Of a stretch of 64,000 nucleotides of DNA, positions 30,485 to 41,702 are shown one piece after another. Numbering within the stretch: the stretch's first letter is position 1; each line of letters begins with the position of its first letter. The position numbers and the translations under genes were made by a program. This DNA is from Pseudo-nitzschia pungens (Eukaryota; Bacillariophyta; Bacillariophyceae; Bacillariales; Bacillariaceae), in the NCBI GenBank assembly GCA_037355855.1, contig CM074761.1, forward strand, positions 4,173,346 to 4,237,345, given 5' to 3'. Under the pieces are notes generated by a model that was not told the DNA's origin, ran no database searches, and saw only the letters and a program-made list of their open reading frames with translations.

Positions 30485-33481
30485 TTAGTTCGCGATGATG
30501 TTCAGAATTCTTCCTGGCACGTAAATAATTTTTCTGACCGTCTTTCCATCGATTTGCGCCTGCACTGTATCCATTTCCTTTGCAGCGGATACGGCTGCAT
30601 CTTCGTCTGCGTCTGCCGGTATCGTGATCTGTCCACGCATTTTTCCGTTCACTTGAACTCCGATCGACACTTCACTATCCACACAAAGGGCTTCATCGTA
30701 TTCCACCCACGGGGCGTAAGCGAGCGAATCCTCGTGGCCCAAGATACTCCAGCATTCTTCTCCAAGATGAGGTGCAAGTGGAGAAACCATCAAGGCAAGC
30801 TTTTCTGCCGCTTCCAAGGGCACGGCGTCTCCCAAAGAATTCAAGTGATTGGTCAGGACCATCATGGCGGAAATTGCGGTATTGAATGACATCGATTCGA
30901 TGTCCTCGGTGACTTTCTTCATTGTCTTGTGCAATATTCGGGTAGTTTCTTCATCCATTTCCGTCGTCTTCGACTTCGCTGCAGCATTGACAACGTTGTA
31001 CAATTTGTTTTGGAAGCGAACGACTCCGGGAACCTGACTGGTCTGCCAGGGCTTTACGGCTTCCAGAGGTCCCATAAACATTTCGTACAATCGCAAGGCG
31101 TCGGCACCTTGTTCACTGACGACATCATCGGGGTTTACAACATTTCCTCGACTCTTGGACATTTTCTCTCCATCCGATCCGAGAATCATGCCCTGATGAA
31201 CAAGCTTCTCGAAGGGCTCCGGATGTTCGGAGAATCCGAGGTCGAAGAGAACTTGGTGCCAGAAACGAGCATAAAGCAAGTGCAAGACGGCATGTTCCGC
31301 TCCACCAATGTACAGATCAACCGGCATCCAATCCTTGTCCATTTGCTTGCTGAACGCTTCGTCGTTGTTGTTCGGATCTAGAAAACGGAAGTAATACCAG
31401 CAACTTCCGGCCCACTGCGGCATGGTATTGGTTTCTCTCGCGAACCATTTTCCGTCCTTTTCAAAATATCTCCAGTCCTTGGCTCGAGCAAGGCAACCCG
31501 CTGGATCATCTCCGGGTTCAAAATTTTCCATGTAAGGCAGCTCGAGCGGAAGATCTGCCTCGTCAACTGGTATGGGTTGGTCGTAGCGAATGGTGTGCTC
31601 GCAGTCGTCACTTGTTGGGTCCTGGGACGACGGATCTACGCCCTCGGGAAAGTCGACGGGAAAGTAAATTGGAATTGGTTCACCCCAGTATCGCTGACGA
31701 GAGAAAACCCAGTCACGAAGTTTGTAGGTGGTTTGAGCGCCACCCTTGTTGATCTCTTCGAGTTTATTAGTGATAGCCTTCTTGCATTTCTTTGTATTCA
31801 AGCCGTCGAATTCTCCACTGTTGACAGCCACACCGGGTTCAGTGAAGGCTTCCTCCGTGTTCAGTTCTCCTTCTTTGGGTTCAACTACCCACTTCATGTC
31901 CAGTTCGAATTTCTTTGCGAATTCAAAATCTCTGGAATCATGGGCAGGCACAGCCATGACTGCTCCGGTACCATAGCTTCCAAGAACGTAGTCACCAACC
32001 CAAACAGGAACGCGATCTCCTGAAATTGGATGAGTCACATACGCACCGGTGAAAACCCCTGTCTTTTCTTTCGAAGAAGTTCGATCCAAATCAGAACGGG
32101 ATGATGTCGCGGTCACATATTTGTCGACTGCTTCCTTTTGCTCGGGTGTTGTGATCGATGAGACGAGAGGGTGCTCGGGTGCAAGGGTGACGTATGTCAC
32201 TCCCAAAAGTGTGTCGGGACGAGTTGTAAAGACTTTTACAGTCTTCGAATTCATCAATACACAAAAAAATCCAGTGTGAGCTTCGGGGAATTCGACACGA
32301 CAGTCAAATAAAATTGTCACACGACTTCCTTTGCCGTGTATGTCTTACCTCATCACTTCCTTCAACGTCGAAAACGATTTCACACCCAGTCGATTTTCCG
32401 ATCCACTGCTGCTGCGAAGTCATCGTCCCTGAAGGCCAGTTGAGTCCGTCTAGTCCAGCTTCCAAACGATCGGCATACTCCGTAATTTTCAGAACCCACT
32501 GTCGCAGGGGAAGTCGTTGTACGGGATGGTCTCCGCGCTCGCTTAGTCCGTCGATAACTTCTTCGTTCGCTAGGACAGTTCCCAGAGCAGGGCACCAGTT
32601 GACAGATACCTCGGATTGCTCCGCCAAACCTTTTTTGTAAAGTTGCAAAAAGATCCACTGCGTCCACTTGACATAGTTCGTGTCCGTCGTAGCCAACTCC
32701 TTCTCCCAATCGTATGAGAAACCCAACATCTTTAACTGCCGCTTGAAATTCGCAATATTTTTTTTCGTGGTTTCGGCCGGCTGAGTTCCAGTTTGTACAG
32801 CAAACTGTTCGGCCGGAAGTCCAAAAGAGTCCCATCCGATGGGATGCAAAACATCGTGACCCGTCATTCTCCAGTATCGAGCCATCACATCAGACGCTAT
32901 CAACATCAGAGCCGCCAAACAAAGCCAAGCCAAGCCAAACCAATAATTGGAAAAAGGGATAGCAACAGTGGGACCCAACCACATGAAAAGCACAGGCAGT
33001 TTCATTTCATTAGTATGTCAAACAGATCGTTCTGAAATCTCGAAATAATTTTGACAGCTGATGGCACGGGTGATGCGCAAACTGAGCAATGGAGCTTCAT
33101 CATATACTCACCGGTGTAACCTTCCGGATGTCCGACATGAAGTCCAGCCCCCGAGGGGTATGGGAACATATCCAAAACATATTTTTTTGGCTTTGATGTA
33201 TCGCGTTCCGGTGTCTTGAATGTATTGTTTTCCTCCCAGTATTTCTGCCACTTTGGTTCGATCTCGGCAAAAGGGTACCCGGTTTTAGTGTTACTGGCAG
33301 AATCGACGTCGGTCGCAGTGGAATAATGGCGAAAGTGCGCGCCTCGTGACAGTGAGGTGCCCACCTTTCGAGACGGCACGACAAATGCATTTGTCGCTCG
33401 TCGCAGAGAACTGAACGACAGCATCGCAGCGCAAGCAATTTTCAACCACCTCGAAGATAGCGACGTGTCAACTTGCGGCAT
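30485..33481 (-). CDS. LARS: Leucyl-tRNA synthetase, bacterial/organellar type
   Basis: Three exons, 33481-33112, 32896-32349 and 32242-30485, with introns of 215 and 106 nt, give 891 aa. It charges tRNA-Leu with leucine. Class I motifs: HVGH at residues 115-118 (HIGH equivalent) and KMSKS near 666-670. The CP1 editing domain shows [11 protein letters not shown] and [19 protein letters not shown]. Both introns join to give family-perfect sequence ([18 protein letters not shown] and [13 protein letters not shown]). The N-terminus is a presequence: a hydrophobic stretch ([14 protein letters not shown]) followed by [13 protein letters not shown], where TNAF resembles the diatom ASAF cleavage motif. 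This suggests plastid import, perhaps dual with mitochondria. The first 33 residues of the third frame before 32242 are intronic. Confidence 0.93.
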
Positions 33482-35942
33482 CTCTCTAATCAGTTTTTCC
33501 TCGTCGAGAAGCTATTGGCAGATCTTCCGAATTTGAAATTGTTTCGGGCACAACGAATGAGGCTTCAAGCGTGGACCGTGGAAACTAGATCGTTGCAATA
33601 AAGCAGATCAATTTGTTCGGGGTGATGCCAAGATCCGAATTGCTCTTCGGGATGTACGAATTTCTACCGGGAAAGTAACCTTATTCGTACTCGTAAGGTC
33701 TTACCTTCAGCGTCTGATGATGATTCAGCAGACAAAGTTAGTAACCTTACCGTAGTGATTTGTCGTTTGATTGATGTTGCGATGATGCATGATGTTTTGA
33801 AATTCGATAGATTTGATGGTGTGGTCCGGGTGACGCACACGGAATGTAATACTGATCATGAAAGCCAAAACGTTGGGGGATAGATACTGATAATCCTTTT
33901 TGCCGATAATTGAAAAGGGGGGAGTCTGGCATTCGTACAAAAGTCACGAGTTGCACTCCACACAATAAAAAATACCTTACATACTTTTTTCACTGGCTAA
34001 CAGTAAGATTATTGTGTACGAGGCCTTACTTGTACGTCGTCGTATCCCTGTTACGCGTCGGCGCAGTGCTCCATATCGAATCCTCTTCGATCAACATTCA
34101 GCTCATGGTTATATCATCGGCATCCCAAATAGTATTCTCTATCATAATGTCAGACCTGAAACACTCCTCCTCCATTGATGAGCAATACCTGGTGTGCCTT
34201 ACTTTCTAATGTTGGAGTTCGTATTTCAATTGACGTCAAAAATGGCGTTGATTACTTCAATTACTTCAATCGAGATGCACTGTTGATCGCAACATTGGAC
34301 GATGTAGCTAGCGGTTATTTGCGGTGATGGGATTTTGGGGAAGGCGACGCCTTCGTATCCTATCTTTCGACTTGATTTTGATCATGAGTTGAGAGCATTG
34401 TAACCTTGACTGCATTGCCCGAACAGGTTATGCACTTTTCCAATCATTCGCAATGTCTTAACATCGGTGAGTCTCATCAGCAAGGTGCAGGTTTGCAAGA
34501 GCTGTATCGCAGCACTTCTTGACTTTGATAGCACGTGATGCTTAAATAAAAACACGCCGTTTACCTGTCCTATAAAACGCAAAAGCGTTTCTGACGAGTT
34601 TTTTTCGCTGATGCTGGAAGCACTGTTTGAGAGCCCGCAGCGGATTGTGCTCGTTTTGAACCAAATTACCGTGCTCACATATCCACTTCATTTTTGTGTT
34701 GTAGAAGCTCCGAACAGCACGCCATGGAGCACACGAAACTACCCATCACGGAATGATGAAACGATCACTCGACAAGTTCTGTCGAGGCCGGTGGTAAGTC
34801 AACGAAATGCTACCATGACACAGATATTTCTGAGCACCGCAACTGATGACAATGAGGAACTATAATTCTTCACTTTGACGAGACGTCCCTCTCGGGACTG
34901 TGGTCACCTTTCTTCAAAGTTCTCTGAGTCAATCAGAACTGCATGCTTGTTCGAAAAAGTCTTTTGTTGCGCATTCGTCGAGCATGGTCTCTTATTGCAT
35001 GTGTTTTGCTCTCGTTCACCTATTTGACAGATTTTATGAATGACGTCTTTTCGTCACCAAAGAAAAATATTACTTCAGAATTCATTGCATAGCACATCAT
35101 TTTGACATGTCGCCGATCACATCCGATCCTCCCGCATGTTGTGTTGCTGATACCACTATTATGGAGAGCCCCCACCTTCACACGTCGTGATGCTGGTAAC
35201 CTCTCCAGGAATTCAATCCCTCCACACCTGCGTGTTGTAAATCACGTATCCAATGACCTTCACGTTGACTTGTCGCCGATCATCTGATCTTCTCTCATGT
35301 CGTGTCAGTGATACCACTTTCATGGAGAGCCCCCACCTTCACAGGTCGTGATTCTGGTGACCTCTCCAGCAATTCGATCCTGTCAATCACTTCCGACTCA
35401 CTTTCACGACCACATGTCGCCGATCATACCCGATCTTCCCTCATGTCGTGATTCTAGTGACATTTACCCATACCCTGGCCCCATAGTACCAGCCACCCCC
35501 TCGGAATGCCCCCAACCTCCTTTACCACGAACGTCGCAAAAAAATTATAAAAACGTAAAAGTTCTTGTTACTGGATCAAAGTGTCTTGTAGCTACATTCT
35601 GCCTCCATTCGTCGGGGCCGTTGGTAACATATCTCGCCTGTAATACCGAGTCTCGATATATTTTGGATACGTAATGGATACGTACACAGTACTCCGTACG
35701 CATTCTAGAAAAGGTCGAAGATTGTTGGAAGTTTTCGCGATTTATCTTCTTGTAAGAATTATAATTATTATTCTTTAGCAGGGTACCCATGTAGAGGGGT
35801 CATTGTTATTATGATTATTTATTCATTTTGAATAGCTGTATCGCTGCACATGTTTCTTCGTAATCTTTCGTCACAGTGCATCGATTCGTTTTCATTCTAC
35901 CTACCGGTGCGTACGGTAGGGACTTCGGGAAGCGCAACTATC
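33482..35942. other. Long intergenic stretch with a degenerate triplication
   Basis: No convincing gene lies between the LeuRS start and the importin 3' end. Short frames at 34382-34678 (-) and 34611-34865 (+) lack family resemblance. The stretch contains the repeat at 35109-35470, AT-rich tracts, and intergenic words such as GTAACCTTATTCGTACTCGTAAGG (33676-33700). Confidence 0.5.
35109..35470 (+). repeat. Three diverged tandem copies of a 145-165 bp unit
   Basis: Copies start at about 35109, 35271 and 35415 with TGTCGCCGATCA. The first two share, in order, CATGT(T/C)GTGT, GATACCACT, ATGGAGAGCCCCCACCTTCA, CGTGAT and ACCTCTCCAG. The third is truncated after GATCTTCCCTCATGTCGTG. No protein is encoded. 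It may be a mobile-element tail or a local duplication. Confidence 0.8.
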
Positions 35943-37882
35943 CTATAAGGGATAAAAAGTGTTTGTAGAAACGCTTCCAAATGGAAAGGCTTCTTTTGGC
36001 GAGGTGTTTGCAGAGGTGCCGAAATTTGTAAATAGCTGCTTCGGTGATGCCAATCCAAAGCCAAACGTACCAGAGTCGTTTAATTCTGGAGCAAGATTCT
36101 CATCGCCTTCATCGTCAACACCGAAAAAATCCTCAATGAGACCAACAACTTTCTCGTATACTGTCTCGCTAGGATGAGTCTGGAGCTCCTCGAGGAATTC
36201 AATTCCATTCCATTCATCGATCATCTGATCATATTTGTTGGGAAAAGGAGATGATTCATCTGCTTCTAATACCTTCCTGATCGCATCCAGGATGGCAACC
36301 AAGAGCGATGGATCAATATTTTCCACTGCTAATACCGTAACAAGGGGCTCTAGGCCGCCAGTTTCAATCAGCATCTCCGTATGCATCGGAGTACCACTCG
36401 TGCAAACGTGCGCTAGAGTCCATAGAGCTTCTTTGCGAACTTCCCAGGTATCATTTTTAGCATTTGTGATGATTTGTTTCAACGCATGAGTGTTCGTCAG
36501 AAGCATTTCAATTTGTTGGTGATTGCCACAGGCGATATTTGAAGCAAGCCATGATGACTCCTTCCGAATCGTCTTGGACCGGCTCCCCAACAACGCAGGA
36601 AGCTGGTCGATGATACCAGAGTCGATTACTACTTGCGTTTGATTGTCACTCCCGGAAACAAAATTTCCTAGGATTCGGACAATGGGAGTCTTGCATCTGA
36701 CCTTCAAACTTTCATCTCTTAGGAGCTGGGCAAGCTTTGTTGCAACTCCGGTACCAAGGACCAATTCAATCTTTTGCTCGTCCCCATCCGATAAGTAGCT
36801 GAGAGCCCATAAAATGTCAATTATGGCCCCCTCAGATACTGGCTTGTCAAGAAGCGAAACCAATGGAAAAATGGCAGGAGAAGTCTTCTCTACAGGTGGA
36901 GAGGGAGTACCTCTGCACAAGTTCGATATAGTCCACACAACATTTTCTAGAAGAGACATATTGTGGGCGTTGGCAACGTTTAATAACCTGTACAAATTGG
37001 GATAGATGACGAGTAATCGGTCAGAATTTTTGCAACTGGTTTGGAAAATGGGTACAGGCATGAGGCATAATCTTGTACGTACAGAGAATCAAGAGCATGT
37101 TCCTTCAATACTAAGTCTCTAAACTCTGGTCCTTCTCCAGCAATATTTCCCAAGCACCATGCTGATTGTTCCCGAATATTTGCATCTTCGTTTCTTAGGA
37201 GTGAAACCAGAGGTTTTATACATCCAGCTTTCACCACAGTCTATTGTGCATTCTGTCGATGCGATATTTGTGAGAGCCCAGGCAGACTCAAAAACAAGAG
37301 CTGTTGAAGACGCTGCTAGGTTTTTCACAAGATAAGGGACAATGCCGCTATCAACAAGCTCTTGGGCTGGAATATTCTTTTCAACAGATAATATACGACG
37401 GAAAGCCTTTCGTTGCTTCAACAAGAGATTGTTCTGATGACGTAGGGTCTATCAGCACCGCCCTGAAACGGGGAGCATCGGCGATTGTTGGTTTCGTATC
37501 TTTTCCGTTCGAAAAATCAACGGTATCAGGCTGCGGTATTGGCACATTAGCCGCAACGGTTTCCATGGACGCAAGCAAGGCATCGGCCCTTTTCTTTTTC
37601 AGCTGTTGTTCCTTCTTCTGCTTTCTGATACGCAACGTAGTATCTGCGCGTCGTCGGCGTCCTTCATTAGCATCAACTGTCTTCTTGAAATCACCCTTTC
37701 GATGATCTATAATGCAAAGCGGCAATACGAAATCAAAAATATTAAGTATAGATACCAGAATAATAGCTTCTTTCCGATAGCAACAACGGTGACAAGGATC
37801 TTATCATTCACAATTCGATCCTCTGCGGAAGACGGTAGGTGCCGGCCTTACCTAAGTCGTTGTTTGTTCGTTCGGAATTCAT
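35943..37882 (-). CDS. Importin alpha (karyopherin alpha), with two frameshifts
   Basis: Three exons, 37882-37852 (31 nt), 37706-37083 and 36987-35943, with introns of 145 and 95 nt. Repaired length is 565 aa. The tiny first exon supplies MNSERTNNDL; the next opens the IBB domain (HRKGDFKKTVDANEGRRRR, RIRKQKKEQQLKKKR). Armadillo repeats follow with the usual NLS-groove W-x-x-x-N pattern (SAWALTNIAS, SAWCLGNIAG, VVWTISNLCRG, ILWALSYLSDG, ALWTLAHVC). Importin alpha links NLS cargo to importin beta. Two single-base frameshifts lie in exon 2: near 37408-37412 (GGCTTT|C|CGTCGT) and near 37245-37248 (ATAGAC|T|GTGGTG). Dropping one base at each restores the fold. At the second site the result aligns without a gap to the paralogue at 45896-47698. 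Confidence 0.88.
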
Positions 37883-38499
37883 GGTTGACTGAGACTTTCA
37901 AGCGCGGCAACAGCAGGTTCGGTACATTTACGATAAAGTCGAATGATGGATTTATGATTAGGGTCCTGTTGATCACAGAGCAGGAGAGATTTGGTAGGTC
38001 GACGTCAATGTGACGCGGATGTGATCGAAAAGCGGGATTAGAAGAAACCATCGGCTGATGAAGGTTTAGCGATTTGTGGTCGCCGAATCCCCCGCCATAA
38101 AAAAACGGAGGCCACCTCGCGCTCAACGACTAGTTCGGTCTCTCGGAACACATTTAACCAATGATTCGTACACGCGCGAGTATTCGCGTGCATCCAATTA
38201 TCACCACGAATTTTGGAAAAGAAAAAAATTGAGAAAAGTTCGTTCACGTAATTAATTGTACTCTCGGAGGCAACCTGCTGATGGGAAGACGGACGTTTGA
38301 CACTGTACGGTATGTTTTGAATCAATCTCAACACCAAGTAGCATACAGTAAGGTTACCTACGGTACTTCGTAATTGATTTGATGGATTACCGTATGACAG
38401 AAGGAGAAGTGAATTGAAAGACACTCAATAACTATCAGCTGGCCATACATTTACAATTGAGTTGGTTCTAGTTTCATTTCTTACGCTACGATATAGATC
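37883..38499. other. Divergent promoter region
   Basis: It lies between importin alpha (-) and POLR3K (+). It contains AAGGTTACCTACGGTAC near 38349. The minus-strand frames of 92 and 128 codons here overlap each other and are not family-like. Confidence 0.5.
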
Positions 38500-38838
38500 A
38501 TGTGGTTTTGTCCTTTAGACGGCACCCTACTACAGGTGCGTCACGACGACGCTTCGGAGAGTGGATCTGCGAGGGGATATTTTTTCTGCTCGACATGCCC
38601 TTATTCAAACCCAATCGTAAACATGGTTACGAAAAAGACGTACCCTTCTCGCAAAGTGGTTGACGATATCCTTGGAGGAGCTGCTGCTTGGGAAAATGTT
38701 GATCGGACGATGGCTACCTGCCCCGCTTGCAATCACAACGAAGCGTATTTCATGCAGATTCAAATCCGATCGGCCGATGAGCCGATGTCGGTGTTTTACA
38801 AGTGCGTGAAATGCAACCAACAGTGGAATGAAAAATAA
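38500..38838 (+). CDS. POLR3K: RNA polymerase III subunit RPC10 (POLR3K/Rpc11)
   Basis: A single exon of 112 aa, the usual size of the family. The N-terminal zinc ribbon reads FCPLDG and FFCSTCPYS. The C-terminal TFIIS-like ribbon is diagnostic: VDDILGGAAAWENVDRT, then CPAC, YFMQIQIRSADEPMSVFYKC, VKC. The acidic RSADEP hairpin is the catalytic tip that stimulates RNA cleavage and termination by Pol III. The match to animal and yeast orthologues is very high, making this one of the most secure calls in the window. Confidence 0.97.
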   Translation: MWFCPLDGTLLQVRHDDASESGSARGYFFCSTCPYSNPIVNMVTKKTYPSRKVVDDILGGAAAWENVDRTMATCPACNHNEAYFMQIQIRSADEPMSVFYKCVKCNQQWNEK

Positions 38839-38864
38839 ACGGAATGATTTTGATTTCATCGGGG

Positions 38865-39287
38865 TCACCGGTATTCGGCTTGCGGCATTGGGATCAGCAG
38901 TAGCACTACCGGTAGTGTATTGTGTTCCCTACAAGGCAATGGTCCGCATCCCGTGGAACAATTTTTCACAGTGAAAACTGCACCATGAAGATGAGCATCC
39001 TGCACCACTTGATTCCCGAGGTACGGTGCATCGAACCAACAGTAATAGAACGATTTCGTTCTCGCTAAGGTGTTCTGTTGCAGTTCCAATGACTGCGAAC
39101 AACAATACTGCAATTCGTAATCAAATGTGAAAGAACCATCATGATGCCAAGACGAATGATACTGCGCGAACACAACAATGCCATTGGAAATGTGCAAACG
39201 ATAAGTTTGGAAACATTTTATTCGGGCACCGGCGGTGACAAATATATTTTTGTCTTCACGAGTTTTCAGTAAATTGCATTTGGCCAT
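38865..39287 (-). CDS. Possible hypothetical protein, 140 aa
   Basis: Its first ATG is at 39287. The frame is open about 11 codons further upstream to a TTG. Composition is protein-like, with many Cys, Tyr, Phe and His (CFQTYRLHISNGIVVF, SFYYCWFDAPYLGNQVV, HLHGAVFTVKNCSTGCGPLP), suggesting beta-rich structure. There is no signal peptide or known motif. It could be the remnant of a larger secreted protein or a chance frame. It is convergent with POLR3K, 26 bp away. Confidence 0.33.
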   Translation of the reverse strand: MAKCNLLKTREDKNIFVTAGARIKCFQTYRLHISNGIVVFAQYHSSWHHDGSFTFDYELQYCCSQSLELQQNTLARTKSFYYCWFDAPYLGNQVVQDAHLHGAVFTVKNCSTGCGPLPCREHNTLPVVLLLIPMPQAEYR

Positions 39288-39530
39288 TTCGGGGGATTCC
39301 AGTTTGAAGTCATTTTTCAATAGCGTTGTAAAGAGTTCCCAAGGCGATCAAACTCAACTTTTTAGAATGCAATTTAAGAGGATGAAAGTAATATGAGGTT
39401 GTGCGTTTCCAATATAGGTCCAGTTATTTCTTTTTCCCTTTTCAGTATCCCAGATAGATGACTCACTCAGAGTATCACCATTGTCTTTCGAAATACTAAG
39501 AAGCATTGAGAAACTATCCATTCATAAATC

Positions 39531-40709
39531 GTGCGGATCGGTCTCCGTGATAGAGGTGCGGATCGGTTTTCAATAGAGGTGCGGATCGGTTTGCGATAGA
39601 GGTGCGGATCGGTTGACGCAATAGAGGTGCGGATCGGTTTGCCATAGAGGTGCGGATCGGTTGACGCAATAGAGGTGCGGATCGGTTTGAAATAGAGGTG
39701 CGGATCGGTTTGCAATAGAGGTGCGGATCAGATTGCGATAGAGGTGCGGATCGGTTTGCAATAGAGGTGTGGATCGGTTTGCGATAGAGGTGCGGATCAG
39801 ATTGCGATAGAGGTGCGGATCGGTTTTCAATAGAGGTGCGGATCAGATTGCGATAGAGGTGCGGATTGCGATAGAGGTGCGGATCGGTTGACGCAATAGA
39901 GGTGCGGATCGGTTGACGCAATAGAGGTGCGGATCGGTTTGCGATAGAGGTGCGGATCGGTTTGCAATAGAGGTGCGGATGGGTTTGCAATAGAGGTGCG
40001 GATCGGTTTGCGATAGAGGTGCGGATCGGTTTGCGATAGAGGTGCGGATCGGTTGACGCTATAGTGGCGCGGATCGGTTTGCCATAGAGGTGCGGATCGG
40101 TTTGCCATAGAGGTGCGGATCGGTTGACGCAATAGAGGTGCGGATCGGTTGACGCAATAGAGGTGCGGATCGATTGACGCGATAGAGGTGCGGATCGGTT
40201 TGCGATAGAGGTGCGGATCGGTTTGCAATAGAGGTGCGGTTTGCGATAGAGGTGCGGATCGGTTGACACAATAGAGGTGCGGATCGGTTGACGCAATAGA
40301 GGTGCGGATCGGTTTGCCATAGAGGTGCGGATCGGTTTGCCATAGAGGTGCGGATCGGTTGACGCAATAGAGGTGCGGATCGGTTGACGCAATAGAGGTG
40401 CGGATCGGTTTGCGATAGAGGTGCGGATCGGTTTGCGATAGAGGTGCGGATCGGTTTGCAATAGAGGTGCGGATCGGTTTGCCATAGAGGTGCGGATCGG
40501 ATTGCAATAGAGGTGCGGATCGGTTTGCGATAGAAGTGCGGATCGGTTTGCGATAGAGGTGCGGATCGGTTTGCAATAGAGGTGCGGATCGGTTGACGCA
40601 ATAGAGGTGCGGATCGGTTTGCCATAGAGGTGCGGATCGGATTGCAATAGAGGTGCGGATCGGTTTGCCATAGAGGTGCGGATCGGATTGCAATAGAGGT
40701 GCGGATCGT
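39531..40709. repeat. Tandem array of 23/25-bp units
   Basis: About 50 head-to-tail copies of TAGAGGTGCGGATCGGTTTG plus a variable spacer. The spacer alternates between TTTGCGA-, TTTGCCA-, TTTGCAA- (23-bp unit) and TTGACGCAA- (25-bp unit) variants. Some units read GATCAGATTGCG. The minus strand is open in all three frames through most of the array (repeating TSIANRSAPLLQTDPHLY-like text) only because the unit lacks stops; 23 bp equals 7 2/3 codons, so frames rotate. It is not considered a gene. No matching terminal repeats were seen at the edges. Confidence 0.95.
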
Positions 40710-41702
40710 TGTATGGTACGCTACAAGGGTGTGGGTGACGCAGATCTTATTTTTTGAACATTGGTAAGAAAATGAAACTCTCCTCCGGAACAACACGCTG
40801 ACAAGGCAAAAAAAATAGTTCCAACACTCTTGGAATGCATCATGCAGTGATTGTTGCAACAATGTATTGCTTCGAGATGCGATACTTAGCTAGGAATATC
40901 CTTTCTGTTTTGATCGGATTTGAATAAGGCGTTGGTTGTAGACCTAACTTAGTCTCTAAGATAGGACGAACAAGAATGATACGGGATTACTACGTAAACC
41001 TTACCGGTAGGAGAGGTCATCAATCAACAAAACAAAAGCACGATCAGCACCTTGTTTTTGTGCAAGACTGAAAAAGATATCTTTGTTGATCTTTACTCGT
41101 ACGACGGACGGATTACGACATTATGAAATCTATCTCCCAAAATCTGTTCGATGTGAACTTTCATAACGTTTCACGTAATCTTACGATAGATACGGAGACA
41201 ACGGTAGGAAAGCAAAACTCGTTCGTCCGTGTGATTTGTCACGTGACTCCCTCCTCTGACATCCTTGCCTGCGACGTAATCTTACCGTAAGGTTTACCTG
41301 GTATCGTAGAGATTCAGCATACAGTAATTAATCCGTACAAAACCTCGTAGTGGCAATTAAGTAGACGCCAAACACCTGCCAATCAGATCGCATGGACCGT
41401 AAGCTTCGGTCACGGTAGAAGGCGAAGAACACGATGTGAGAATCGATCAAAAAGGAATCTTTTTCTCGCTTCAATTGATCAGGCTCCGAAAGAGGAACAA
41501 AACACAATAATCTTACTTGTACTTGTACGCAATACAGTAATCAATTTACGATTGATTTCCGTGTTTCCTGCTGGTAAGGCTTATCCTCTCGACGACGACA
41601 CAACCATTTTGCTTTCGTCTCCGTCGAAACAATCGATCGAAACTAACTACTCGTGCTGTAATTCTTTCTTAGCTTCACCAACAACTAATTACCGCTTCAA
41701 CA
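40710..41702. other. Intergenic upstream of phosphoglycerate kinase
   Basis: No gene is supported. Short words such as GTAAACCTTACCGGTAGG (40994-41011) and GTAATCTTACCGTAAGG recur. The region just before 41703 (CCAACAACTAATTACCGCTTCAACA) is the likely 5' UTR. Confidence 0.5.

Noticed and set aside
30485..33481. Long plus-strand frames opposite LeuRS (for example 30929-31381, 31577-32023)
   Set aside because: They are antisense shadows of a well-supported, motif-complete synthetase.
34382..34678. Minus frame of 98 codons in the 34-kb spacer
   Set aside because: It has no family features, no supportive neighbours, and overlaps a comparable plus frame.
39467..40862. Long minus-strand open frames of up to 385 codons through the tandem array
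   Set aside because: All three frames are open because the 23/25-bp unit lacks stops. The encoded text is the same short repeat in rotating frames, and the flanks add no recognisable protein.
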